The notes below the pieces were generated by a model. That model was not told the DNA's origin, made no database searches, and saw nothing but the letters and a program-made list of their open reading frames with translations. Of a DNA stretch of 64,000 bases, positions 36,394 through 45,197 are shown piece by piece (within the stretch, counting starts at the first letter, position 1; each line of letters opens with the position of its first letter). This DNA is from Schaalia canis. Its GTDB lineage: Bacteria > Actinomycetota > Actinomycetes > Actinomycetales > Actinomycetaceae. The position numbers were made by a program, and so were the translations under genes. Where the stretch lies: contig NZ_RQZF01000009.1 in assembly GCF_003858455.1 (NCBI RefSeq), positions 62,001 to 126,000 on the forward strand, given 5' to 3'.

Positions 36394-38577
36394 ATGGAGC
36401 TGACACCAATTACCGTGGATACGTCCCTGCTTGACGCCGTTGCCGCAGGCCACCACTACATGCCGCATGCCGTGCTGGGCGCCCATCTGGGCGAAGACAG
36501 CGTCACGATCCGCAGCGTTCATCATCTGGCTGATGCCGTCGAGATCGTCACCGCTGAAGGTTCCTTCCCCGCCGTTCACGAACGCTCGGGTGTATGGGTG
36601 GCGGTACTGCCCCTGACAGTCATCCCCGACTATCGCGTGCGCGTCACCTACGGGGATCACACCACCGAGGTGGACGACCCTTATCGTTTCCTGCCCACCC
36701 TGGGTGAGATGGACACCTACCTCATTTCTGAGGGCCGCCACGAGGATTTGTGGAAGGTCCTGGGTGCGCGCGTGATGTGCTTTGACGGGGACATGGGCGC
36801 TGTCGAGGGTGTTGCCTTCGCCGTATGGGCACCCAACGCTCGCGCTGTGCGCGTGGTGGGTGACTTCAACTTCTGGGATGGGACTGCCACCGCCATGCGT
36901 TCCCTGGGAGCATCGGGCGTGTGGGAGCTCTTCGTTCCTGGCGTGACAGTGGGAGCCCGCTATAAGTTCGAGATCCAGGGTCCCGATGGTAACTGGTTCC
37001 AAAAGGCTGACCCGATGGCTCGCGCCACGGAGATTCCTCCGGCTACGGCCTCGGTGGTGACCGACCGTTTCCACGAATGGGAAGACGACGAGTGGATGGC
37101 CAAACGCGCCGCCACCAACCCCCATGAGGGCCCGATGTCGATCTACGAGGTTCACGTAGGCTCCTGGCGTCAGGGGCTGGGATACCGTGAGCTCGCTGAC
37201 GAGCTGGTGCCCTATGTGACGAAGATGGGCTTTACTCATGTGGAGTTCATGCCCGTGGCCGAGCATCCCTTCGGCGGCTCCTGGGGCTACCAAGTGACCT
37301 CCTACTATGCGCCAACCTCACGCTATGGCACCCCTGATGACTTCCGCTATCTGGTGGATCGCCTGCACCAGGCTGGCATTGGCGTCATCTTGGACTGGGT
37401 GCCCGCCCACTTCCCCAAGGATGATTGGGCTCTGGCACGCTTTGATGGCACTGCCCTGTATGAGGATCCCGACCCACTGCGTGGCGAGCACCCTGACTGG
37501 GGCACCTACGTCTTTAACTTCGGCCGCCGCGAGGTGCGTAACTTCCTGGTCGCTAACGCCCTGTACTGGCTCGAAGAGTTCCACATTGATGGCCTGCGTG
37601 TGGATGCAGTGGCCTCGATGCTCTACCTCGACTACTCGCGTAATGACGGCCAGTGGCGCCCCAACCAATTTGGTGGACGCGAGAATCTGGAAGCCATTGA
37701 GTTCATCCAGGAAGCCAACGCGACCGCCTACCGCGCCCACCCTGGCATCATGATGATCGCGGAGGAATCCACCGCATGGCCGGGCGTCACGGCACCAACC
37801 TCGGGTGGCGGCCTGGGCTTTGGGATGAAGTGGAATATGGGGTGGATGAATGACACCCTGCGCTACATGCAAGAAGACCCAGTGAATCGTCGCTGGCACC
37901 ATGGGGAGTTGACCTTCTCGCTGGTCTACGCTTTCTCAGAGAACTTCGTTCTGCCGCTCTCTCATGACGAGGTCGTGCACGGTAAGGGGTCGCTGATCAA
38001 TAAGATGCCCGGCGATAAGTGGCAGCGCATGGCTGGCCTGCGCGCACTCTTTGCCTACCAGTGGTCCCACCCCGGCAAGCAGTTGCTTTTTATGGGTCAA
38101 GAGATTGCCCAGGAGGTGGAGTGGCAGGAGGCTTACGGCCTGGACTGGTGGCTGCTTGACCAGCCCGATCATGCTGGGCTCAACCGCCTGGTGGCTGCGT
38201 TGAATAAGATCTACACCTCCTCCCCTGCCCTGTGGGATGACGACTACACCGGCTTTGAGTGGATCGATGCTTCTGACGGGGACCACAATGTCATCTCCTA
38301 CCTGCGTAAGGGCGCAGTAGAAGATGGCGAGCAGGACGTGCTGGTGTGCGTGGCCAACTTCGCGGGTAACCCCCATGAGGGCTACCGCGTGGGCCTGCCC
38401 TTTGGGGGTGAGTGGGAGGAAGTCCTCAACACCGACGATGTAGCCTTTGGTGGTTCAGGCGTGACCAATGTGGGCACGATCTACGCCGAGCACATCGGCT
38501 GGAATGGCCGGGCTCATTCCGTGGAGCTGCGCGTGCCGCCACTGGGCGCCGTGTGGCTTCGTCCCAAGAAGAACTGA
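36394..38577 (+). CDS. glgB: 1,4-alpha-glucan branching enzyme
   Basis: The 727-residue enzyme has an N-terminal domain, a CBM48 domain (about 120-210) and a GH13 barrel. The nucleophile is in [17 protein letters not shown] and the acid/base in [12 protein letters not shown]; the [11 protein letters not shown] region is intact. It introduces alpha-1,6 branches into glucan made by GlgE. A strong terminator follows. Confidence 0.96.
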   Translation: MELTPITVDTSLLDAVAAGHHYMPHAVLGAHLGEDSVTIRSVHHLADAVEIVTAEGSFPAVHERSGVWVAVLPLTVIPDYRVRVTYGDHTTEVDDPYRFLPTLGEMDTYLISEGRHEDLWKVLGARVMCFDGDMGAVEGVAFAVWAPNARAVRVVGDFNFWDGTATAMRSLGASGVWELFVPGVTVGARYKFEIQGPDGNWFQKADPMARATEIPPATASVVTDRFHEWEDDEWMAKRAATNPHEGPMSIYEVHVGSWRQGLGYRELADELVPYVTKMGFTHVEFMPVAEHPFGGSWGYQVTSYYAPTSRYGTPDDFRYLVDRLHQAGIGVILDWVPAHFPKDDWALARFDGTALYEDPDPLRGEHPDWGTYVFNFGRREVRNFLVANALYWLEEFHIDGLRVDAVASMLYLDYSRNDGQWRPNQFGGRENLEAIEFIQEANATAYRAHPGIMMIAEESTAWPGVTAPTSGGGLGFGMKWNMGWMNDTLRYMQEDPVNRRWHHGELTFSLVYAFSENFVLPLSHDEVVHGKGSLINKMPGDKWQRMAGLRALFAYQWSHPGKQLLFMGQEIAQEVEWQEAYGLDWWLLDQPDHAGLNRLVAALNKIYTSSPALWDDDYTGFEWIDASDGDHNVISYLRKGAVEDGEQDVLVCVANFAGNPHEGYRVGLPFGGEWEEVLNTDDVAFGGSGVTNVGTIYAEHIGWNGRAHSVELRVPPLGAVWLRPKKN

Positions 38578-38618
38578 GCTGACGTTCGGCACCCCTGTGG
38601 CGGGTGACCGATCGTTGA

Positions 38619-38652
38619 GGGCGGGTGCGATTCCAAGCGAACGCACCCGCCC
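38619..38652 (+). terminator. Terminator of glgE-glgB
   Basis: Perfect 11-bp GC-rich arms GGGCGGGTGCG (38619-38629) and CGCACCCGCCC (38642-38652) are followed by TTGTTTAT. Confidence 0.85.
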
Positions 38653-38778
38653 TTGTTTATCCCTTATGCGGGCAACACGCGTTCTCTCCCCTTGCGGAGG
38701 CTTCCCCCCCACAGAAAAGTATGTAAGATTTGAATATATAAACTACTGTGACACATCGGGACGCGAAGGAGCACCCCC

Positions 38779-39813
38779 ATGGCACTATCTCTTCGGCATA
38801 TTGGTCTTGGCCTGACAGGGGCCCTCATTGTTGGCGCTCTGGGCGCCACGCTCGGAGCCCTCACCTTTGCTCCCCCAGTTCCCAGTTCCTTGAGCACGCC
38901 CCCTTCCATTACCTCAGCAGCCGTGAGCAGTCGCTCCTTCGTTGATGAACGCACCGTGACCATCACTCTCAAGATCAAAGAAGCCGATGCTGCCGTCACT
39001 CCGCGAGCCGGACGTGTCACAGCGCTGAATGTTGTCCCTGGTAGCGAGCTCACCTCCGGCTCTCCTATGCTCAGCCTTGACGGTCATCGCATTATCGCTC
39101 TTCATACTGCAACGCCTCTCTATCGCGAGATCAATGACGAGGCAGTCGGCACCGATATTGAAGCTCTTCAAAACGAACTCGTTAACCTTGGTTACGACAT
39201 TGCTGTCACCGGCCGCGGAAGTTGGGGCACACGTTATGCTCTAGCTGACCTGCTCGACATTGATGACGGTAATGGCGGTGTGCCCGCCTCGATCCCCCAC
39301 GACCTTATCTTCTGGCTGCCTGCCCAGAAGGTCAACGTTAAGGCTGTCAACGCACACCTGGGCGACGTGCTAGAACCCAACGCTGAGCTGGTGACGCTCA
39401 CAGGCGGGGCAAGTAGCGGCTTCATTACCCTGCCGCCGGGAGCTGTTGACGGCTCGCGCGTCCTCAAAGTCAGCGGCAAGGACTACCCCGTTCCTGACAC
39501 CGGCATTATCGAAGATCAAACTGTCCTTCAGGCCATCGTTGCTTCTGAGGCCTACACCTTTGGCCAGATGCAACAGCAAGGCAAGGAGGACGCGGTGCTG
39601 TCTTTACCGTGGAAGCTCGCTGAGCCCATTGACGTGCAAGCTGTGCCTGCTGCGGCACTCTTTGATGTCACGCCTGAGACGGCATGTGTCTCCAGTGGCG
39701 GAAAGATCCTACCTGTGACGATCATTGCCTCTGAACTGGGACAAAGTTTCATCACCACCGCCGAGCCTCTGACCGAGGTTGACCTGCAGGTGGAGGGCCT
39801 GAAATGTCCGTGA
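38779..39813 (+). CDS. Peptidoglycan-binding/membrane-fusion-like exported protein
   Basis: The 344-residue protein has an N-terminal membrane anchor (about 6-30). It then has a lipoyl-like segment (about 55-115) and a peptidoglycan-binding type 1 domain, visible in GTDIEALQNELVNLGY. A beta-rich C-terminal half follows, as in periplasmic adaptor proteins of Gram-positive ABC systems. AAGGAGC precedes the ATG. It overlaps the ABC ATPase gene by 10 bases and heads a five-gene operon. It probably links a MacB-type transporter to the cell wall; substrate unknown. Confidence 0.75.
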   Translation: MALSLRHIGLGLTGALIVGALGATLGALTFAPPVPSSLSTPPSITSAAVSSRSFVDERTVTITLKIKEADAAVTPRAGRVTALNVVPGSELTSGSPMLSLDGHRIIALHTATPLYREINDEAVGTDIEALQNELVNLGYDIAVTGRGSWGTRYALADLLDIDDGNGGVPASIPHDLIFWLPAQKVNVKAVNAHLGDVLEPNAELVTLTGGASSGFITLPPGAVDGSRVLKVSGKDYPVPDTGIIEDQTVLQAIVASEAYTFGQMQQQGKEDAVLSLPWKLAEPIDVQAVPAAALFDVTPETACVSSGGKILPVTIIASELGQSFITTAEPLTEVDLQVEGLKCP

Positions 39814-40466
39814 TTCTGCGCGATCTTGGACACCGTTTCCCCGGTGGCCCGTGGCTGTTTCGCACGGTGAACGCCCAGGTCGTGCCAGGTGACGTGACAG
39901 CGTTGATTGGCCCGTCGGGTTCGGGGAAGTCAACGATGCTGGCCATTATTGCTGGGTGGATTGGCGCTGCCGAGGGCGCAGTGGAGATTGCCCCGCGCGC
40001 GGATGGCTCTCCGGCAAGACTCAACTGGGTGTTCCAGAATCCTCATGGCGTGCCGCGCCGCAGCGCCATCGATCATGTGATGGTTCCCCTCTTTGCGCGC
40101 GGTTTTACTATTCCCCAAGCGCAGGAGGCCGCGCAGGCCCTCATGGAAGACTTTGCGCTCAGCCATGTTGCAGACAGACCTTTTGCGACCCTCTCAGGTG
40201 GTGAGGGCCAGCGTCTCATGCTTGCTCGCGCTCTTGCTGCAGCTCCTGATGTGCTCCTCGTTGATGAGCCCACTGCCCAGCTTGACCAGCGCACCGCACA
40301 CCAGGTCGCAGGAACTTTAACTGCCCTGCAAAGCCGTGGCGTGGCGGTCATTATTGCCACTCACGACCCCTCGGTGCGCGATCAGTGTTCCTCGGTCATT
40401 GATTTGGCGGATTTTGTCTCCTTCGATGATGACGAGGGCATTACAGCAGCGGAGGTGGGAGCGTGA
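39804..40466 (+). CDS. ABC transporter ATP-binding protein (LolD/MacB type)
   Basis: The 220-residue ATPase has Walker A GPSGSGKST (about residues 36-44), the signature LSGGEGQRL, Walker B DVLLVDEP and the switch histidine in IIATHDP. The Q-loop region reads WVFQNPHGVP. It energises the adjacent FtsX-like permease. Its stop overlaps the GTG start of the permease gene. Confidence 0.92.
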   Translation: MSVILRDLGHRFPGGPWLFRTVNAQVVPGDVTALIGPSGSGKSTMLAIIAGWIGAAEGAVEIAPRADGSPARLNWVFQNPHGVPRRSAIDHVMVPLFARGFTIPQAQEAAQALMEDFALSHVADRPFATLSGGEGQRLMLARALAAAPDVLLVDEPTAQLDQRTAHQVAGTLTALQSRGVAVIIATHDPSVRDQCSSVIDLADFVSFDDDEGITAAEVGA

Positions 40467-41566
40467 AGTCCTCCGCATTGCGCCGCGAAATCTGGCGCGA
40501 TATCTCGACCGGCACTGCGTGGAGTGTCATATTCACGCTCGTTGCCTCTGTGCTCTTGACGGGGCTGGCCGCTGCCGACGTGCTCTTGGTGAGCAGGATT
40601 AATGCTCAGGCCGAGCACTACCGCTCCTCGATGGCCTCGATTATGGTGATGGAGGCCAAGGGGAAGATCAATGCTCACGCCTGCCTTGCGCTCTCACGCC
40701 AGCCGGGCGTTCATGCCGTCGTTGCCGTGCGTTCCCCCGAGAAGCAGGTGAGTGCTGACGCACTGCCCTCCTCCTCGATCCGTACCTACGAGTCCACCCC
40801 CGGTGTGGAGCGCATCCTTCGTATCCCCGTGACGGAGCGCGCGGGTACTGACATTGCGCCCGAGCAGGTGGGAGCCTACGTGTCCCAAAGTGTGGCCGAA
40901 ACCTTAGCGCTCGGCCCTGGCGAGCGCTTCAGCCTCGGCGGCCAGCAGACGATGACAATGGGGATCTTCCCGTGGGACGAGGCCGACGGGCGCCGCCCCG
41001 GTTTTGCCTACTCCCTCTTTTTGCCGGTGCCACCCCGGGGAAGCTTCGATGAATGCTGGGTAGAGACCTGGCCAATGAACCCTGCGCTCGATTCCATGAT
41101 CCGTGGAAGCGTTGAGGCGGGCGAGAATCTTCCGCATCTGAGCCCCAAGCTCTACCCCTTCAATTCTTCTTTGGGCGCAACCTTTGACGGTAATGGTCTC
41201 TTTCACGATCGTCTGAGTGCTTATGCGCCGTGGCTTGTAGCGGTGCTTGGTGTGCTCATTGGTGCTGCCAGCGTGTGGCGCAGGCGCTTGGAGATCTCCT
41301 CAGATCTACATGCTGGTGTGGCGCGCGCGGATATCCTCGTGAAGTTCATGTGGGAGAGCGCCATCTGGGTGACGGCCACACAGATTCTGGCCCTGCCCGT
41401 CATGACCTGGATGGTTTTGCGCAATCCTGCCGCTGACCAAGGTCAGATGTGGATGATGGTGCTTCTCTACCTGTTTCTCAGTGCTGCTTCATGCCTGATC
41501 GGCGCTTTCCTTGCCACCCTCGGCGTGCGCGAGAAGCACCTCCTGTCCTTCTTCAAGAATAGGTGA
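40463..41566 (+). CDS. FtsX/MacB-like ABC permease
   Basis: The 367-residue protein has one N-terminal transmembrane helix (about 20-42), a large extracytoplasmic domain (about 45-250) and three C-terminal helices, the MacB/FtsX topology. Such permeases usually work as mechanotransmitters for substrates in the outer leaflet or envelope rather than as classical channels. GTG start overlapping the ATPase gene. The sequence is divergent and no substrate can be named. Confidence 0.75.
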   Translation: MKSSALRREIWRDISTGTAWSVIFTLVASVLLTGLAAADVLLVSRINAQAEHYRSSMASIMVMEAKGKINAHACLALSRQPGVHAVVAVRSPEKQVSADALPSSSIRTYESTPGVERILRIPVTERAGTDIAPEQVGAYVSQSVAETLALGPGERFSLGGQQTMTMGIFPWDEADGRRPGFAYSLFLPVPPRGSFDECWVETWPMNPALDSMIRGSVEAGENLPHLSPKLYPFNSSLGATFDGNGLFHDRLSAYAPWLVAVLGVLIGAASVWRRRLEISSDLHAGVARADILVKFMWESAIWVTATQILALPVMTWMVLRNPAADQGQMWMMVLLYLFLSAASCLIGAFLATLGVREKHLLSFFKNR

Positions 41567-41571
41567 GCCCT

Positions 41572-42366
41572 ATGACACACACAGCGCATTCGTCATTGCT
41601 GTCTCCTTCCCTCCAGGCTGACCGACGCTATTGGAAGCGTTGGGGTGCCTGCGCCGCCCTCATCCCCCTCATATCTTTCAGTGCGGGGTGTGCGGCCATG
41701 AGCGGCGGGGATGAGGACGCTTCAGCCGCTCGCAGCGCCGAGCTCTACGCCGCCGATTTTGAACAAGCGCGCCAACGCACAGCGAACGCTCCCCTCGCCC
41801 AAGAGATCCTCGCTGACAATCGCATCACCGAAGCCGAGATGATCGGTATGTTGGACCTGTGGTCGACCTGCATGCAGGACAATGGCGTGACAGGCTACCA
41901 AGAGGGGCTGGACCCGGATTCACTGAAGTGGGATGATTCGGTGCCGTGGGAGGTCTATGAACGCGCTCAAGAGAATTGCATCGCAAAAACTGGTTATTTC
42001 GAGGTGAGCATCCTCTATCGGAGCATCACCGTTAATCCTGAGAACTACAATTGGAGTGCGCTCACCGTTCAGTGCCTCACGCGCAATCAGGTGCTTGAAC
42101 CTGGATTCACCGCAGAACAGTACGACAAGGTCGCTGAGGACTTCGGTCGGGCGATCACCGAAGATAGTGTTGTTGCTGGAGGTCCGTCATTCCCCTTCCT
42201 GGGTGATCCAGCCACAGCTGAATGGATCCACGGCGAGTGTTCTCGCGATCATCGTTTCGACCGCCAGGCGGTCAGCGAACCCGCATGGGTCGATATGATG
42301 CGCCGTGAACGCAATGGGGAAACGACGGAAAACACCGGCAGCACAGGACAGTCCTCCGCGTCATAG
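41572..42366 (+). CDS. Lipoprotein of the ABC cassette (paralogue 1)
   Basis: The 264-residue protein has a long N-region, a hydrophobic signal and a lipobox FSAGC, so it should be lipidated and anchored outside. The mature part is mostly helical, with several cysteines (CMQDNG, NCIAKTG, QCLTRN, ECSRD) that may form disulfides. It is related along its whole length to the next gene product: both have LAQ-IL-DN-I-E-EM, CM-DNGV-G and GDP-TAEWI--ECSR. The ATG at 41572 has AGGTGAG five bases upstream; a GTG at 41563 is possible. No known family was recognised. Confidence 0.72.
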   Translation: MTHTAHSSLLSPSLQADRRYWKRWGACAALIPLISFSAGCAAMSGGDEDASAARSAELYAADFEQARQRTANAPLAQEILADNRITEAEMIGMLDLWSTCMQDNGVTGYQEGLDPDSLKWDDSVPWEVYERAQENCIAKTGYFEVSILYRSITVNPENYNWSALTVQCLTRNQVLEPGFTAEQYDKVAEDFGRAITEDSVVAGGPSFPFLGDPATAEWIHGECSRDHRFDRQAVSEPAWVDMMRRERNGETTENTGSTGQSSAS

Positions 42367-42395
42367 GCGCGCAATGGCGAAAGGACAGCGGGGAC

Positions 42396-43199
42396 ATGCA
42401 GCGGGTTCATGCGGGGCGTTCAGGCCAGTACCTGCGCGCTGGCACGCCCATTCGTTGGCTAGCCACCGGCTGCCTGAGTAGCATCCTCCTGACAGGCTGC
42501 ACGATAGCCCCACAGGACACCGGCGTCACGGCGGAGGTCTCAGGCCAGGCGTATGCCGCCGAGTTTGACCGGGCGCGCCGTGATTCAGCCTCCTCACCCC
42601 TTGCCCAAAAAATTCTTGAGGACAATATTATTAGCGAGCAGGAGATGCTCGAACTGCTCGATGTCTATTCGGCCTGCATGATCGACAATGGTGTCAGCGG
42701 TTTCACCGCAAGTCTCACTGGGGATGGTGGGAACGATGCCACTGTCACTCGGGCTGTGTACGATGCCGCAGAGAGCAACTGCCAGAAGCAAACCGGCTAC
42801 CACGCCATCGAGTTCCTCTACAGAGACATCAGAGAAAATCCTTCGAACTACAACCGTTTCGAGATCCTTGTTGCCTGTTTTGTGCGCAACCGAATCGTTG
42901 AACCCGGGTATTCGCCAGAGCAGTATCACCGAGAGACAGAAGCCTTTTTCCACCAGGTCAAAGAGCAGACCGAGATCCTGGGTGCAAGGCCGTATTCCTT
43001 CATCGGTGATCCAGTCACGGCCGAGTGGATTTTTTCGGAATGTAGCCGCAATTCGAGCTTCAATCGCGAAGACGTGCCCGAACCCGACTACCTCGAAGAG
43101 CTTCGCCGCAGCGAGGAAGGACTACCCCCTGTCGGCGCTCCCTCGGAGGCCGAAGAGAGCAGCTTCGAAGATGCCGGACAATCCGATCCGCTGAACTGA
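42396..43199 (+). CDS. Lipoprotein of the ABC cassette (paralogue 2)
   Basis: The 267-residue protein has a signal peptide with lipobox LLTGC and is a divergent tandem duplicate of the preceding lipoprotein. The conserved cysteines (CMIDNG, NCQKQTG, CFVRN, ECSRN) match those of its partner one for one, which supports conserved disulfides. It has an acidic Ser/Glu-rich C-terminus. It ends four bases from the stop of the convergent YbbN gene. Possible roles are substrate capture for the transporter or self-immunity; neither is shown. Confidence 0.72.
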   Translation: MQRVHAGRSGQYLRAGTPIRWLATGCLSSILLTGCTIAPQDTGVTAEVSGQAYAAEFDRARRDSASSPLAQKILEDNIISEQEMLELLDVYSACMIDNGVSGFTASLTGDGGNDATVTRAVYDAAESNCQKQTGYHAIEFLYRDIRENPSNYNRFEILVACFVRNRIVEPGYSPEQYHRETEAFFHQVKEQTEILGARPYSFIGDPVTAEWIFSECSRNSSFNREDVPEPDYLEELRRSEEGLPPVGAPSEAEESSFEDAGQSDPLN

Positions 43200-43203
43200 T
43201 CCC

Positions 43204-44187
43204 TCAGACCATCAGCAGCGTGGCAAGCTTCTGCCGGGCAACGCGCACCTCGTCAGTAGCCCCAGCAATACGGAACAGGTCCAAGAGACGCAGTCGTGCA
43301 GCGTCACGCTCCTCCCCCGCTGTTGAGGCAATCGCAGCCAGGAGCACCTCGAAAGCCTGGGCATGCTGCCCATCGGCAAAAAGGGCGTCCGCCTGAGCGG
43401 CAGCTTCTTCTGCTCCGGCTTCGCCGGCGGCTCCGGCCTCGTCAGACAAGCCCTGCTGGCGCGCCAGTAGGCGCACGCGAGCCACAGCAGCCTTCGCTGC
43501 CTCATCCTTCGGGTGGTGCTCAATAACCTTCTCCCAGGCGGCAATCGCGCCCAGCAGATCCCCAGCCTCCTCTGCGGCAAGAGCAGGGAGGTGTTCCTCA
43601 GGGATCGGGGCGGCAGTGTCGGCTTCGGACACCTTCACCCCGCCCGTCACACCCATCTGCGCGGCAGCAGCCAGAAGGTCCTCAATCACCGGCACAACCT
43701 GCTCAGCCGCAGCAGACCCCTGGAAGAGGGGGACAGGGCGGCCGCCAATAACAGCAACCACCGTCGGCAGAGCCTGAATCTGGAAAGCCTGAGCAATCGC
43801 AGGAGAAGCAGCAGCGTCAATCTCCACAAGCTGGAAGCGACCCGCGAAACGCCGCGCAACATCTTCCATCATCGTGACAGTGCTGCGCGACTCCAAAGAG
43901 GCCTGCGCCCACAGCACAATGACGACCGGCACTGCCCGCGAGGTCGACATGACCAACTCGAAAGTGGACTCATCAGCTTGAGTAATAAGTGGCACGTCCA
44001 GACGAACACTCACCACATCCTCGCGTTGAGTGGCATCACCCACCGGCGCCTGCCCCTCAGAAGGAACTCCCACAGGGCTTCCCTGGGCAGCATGCGCCGC
44101 CAAATCAATCGCCCCGTGAGAATCTGCCGGAGCTAAGGGCGTCTGAGGCTCAGAGGCTCCCATTGGCTGTGTCATCGTCAGGGTCAC
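43204..44187 (-). CDS. YbbN-type co-chaperone (thioredoxin-like fold plus TPR)
   Basis: The 327-residue protein has an acidic N-terminus, a thioredoxin-like domain (about 70-175) and a TPR-like helical C-terminus. The redox WCxxC site is WAQASLES, with no cysteines, as in YbbN/CnoX relatives that hold unfolded proteins. The cis-Pro loop LPTVV is kept. Start is GTG at 44187 overlapping the lipoprotein gene stop; an ATG at 44175 is the alternative. It is the last gene of a three-gene operon with two envelope proteins. Confidence 0.82.
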   Translation of the reverse strand: MTLTMTQPMGASEPQTPLAPADSHGAIDLAAHAAQGSPVGVPSEGQAPVGDATQREDVVSVRLDVPLITQADESTFELVMSTSRAVPVVIVLWAQASLESRSTVTMMEDVARRFAGRFQLVEIDAAASPAIAQAFQIQALPTVVAVIGGRPVPLFQGSAAAEQVVPVIEDLLAAAAQMGVTGGVKVSEADTAAPIPEEHLPALAAEEAGDLLGAIAAWEKVIEHHPKDEAAKAAVARVRLLARQQGLSDEAGAAGEAGAEEAAAQADALFADGQHAQAFEVLLAAIASTAGEERDAARLRLLDLFRIAGATDEVRVARQKLATLLMV

Positions 44188-45197
44188 TCTCCCTCAGGCT
44201 TCGCGGCGTCATCACGGGTCACGGATTCAATGGCCCGCTCTACGCCAATCACACTGGCCTTATCGTTCGATCCCTCCACAGGAACACGGATCAACACATT
44301 CAGCAGGTAGTTGACCGTTACCTTACCCACGACATTGGCATCCCCTGCCAAAGCTGCAGGAGAACCACCCAACTGCATCTTTGAACGGGCAATCGTGCGA
44401 TCGTACGTGTGAGAGTAGGTCACAGTACCCGATACAAGCGCTGCCCCATCCTGCAGGAGAACACCGGTCACAGGGAAATCACCTGTCTGAGCCTTCGCTG
44501 TTACCGTACCAGCAGAGGACACTGCCTCATTAAGGTCCTTCACTGTTTTGAGGTAGCTGTTTTGAGTGAACTCATCAGCAGTGAAAAGATCCGAGCCAGC
44601 CGTACCCGAGTTCAAGACCTCAGCATACTTAGCGACAGCATCCTTCGGAGTCACAACAAACCCCGCTGCATCGGGAGCAAGGTAAGGGGAGCCCTCTTGG
44701 ACAGACAGTGTTGAAATCTTCGTGCCGCCAAGCAGTCGCGTCCAGTTCTGGAGCTTGTAGCCAGAACGTGCATCCTCTTGAACGAAAACATAGGCTGCCG
44801 GAAGGGCACCACTTTCTGCCTTCGAAATATCGACAACGACACGCGGCCATTCAGCCGAATTTGTCACCGTCAAAAGCTGCGGAGTCAGATCCAGATGAGG
44901 AACAGCAGCACCCGTCTTGGACGCCAGGGTGTACTGAGCTGCGCGCATCTTCAGCGCAGGATCGCTCACGCGTTCAGCGAGAAGCTCCGATTTCCCCGCC
45001 TTATCGGCCTCATCGATAGTCTCTTGCGCCTCACGCAGCATTGTGTCGATACGCTCAGCATCAAGATTCGGCGTGCCACTCTGGCTCTCGGACTGAGTGG
45101 GAGAATCCACCACAACGTCACCTGAACATGCTGCCAAAGTGCCCGAGGCAGCAAGGGTGAGAGCAAGTAAGGCGCTCACACGTCGTCGGTTGCTCAT
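44184..45197 (-). CDS. Lipoprotein of unknown function
   Basis: The 337-residue protein has a signal peptide (SALLALTLAASGTLAAC) with lipobox LAAC, a Ser/Gln-rich linker and a mature domain with internal beta-rich regions. The ATG at 45197 overlaps the stop of the upstream membrane protein gene and has AAGGAGG upstream. No family could be named; similar proteins occur in Actinomycetaceae as hypothetical lipoproteins, to my knowledge. Its operon partners are a large membrane protein and a YbbN-like chaperone. Confidence 0.78.
   Translation of the reverse strand: MSNRRRVSALLALTLAASGTLAACSGDVVVDSPTQSESQSGTPNLDAERIDTMLREAQETIDEADKAGKSELLAERVSDPALKMRAAQYTLASKTGAAVPHLDLTPQLLTVTNSAEWPRVVVDISKAESGALPAAYVFVQEDARSGYKLQNWTRLLGGTKISTLSVQEGSPYLAPDAAGFVVTPKDAVAKYAEVLNSGTAGSDLFTADEFTQNSYLKTVKDLNEAVSSAGTVTAKAQTGDFPVTGVLLQDGAALVSGTVTYSHTYDRTIARSKMQLGGSPAALAGDANVVGKVTVNYLLNVLIRVPVEGSNDKASVIGVERAIESVTRDDAAKPEGE

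Noticed and set aside
36160-37293. Minus-strand open frame across the glgE-glgB junction
   Set aside because: Antisense to two well-identified GH13 genes and without a plausible product.
43204-44187. Loss of the thioredoxin CxxC site as inactivation
   Set aside because: YbbN-type co-chaperones normally lack the redox cysteines.
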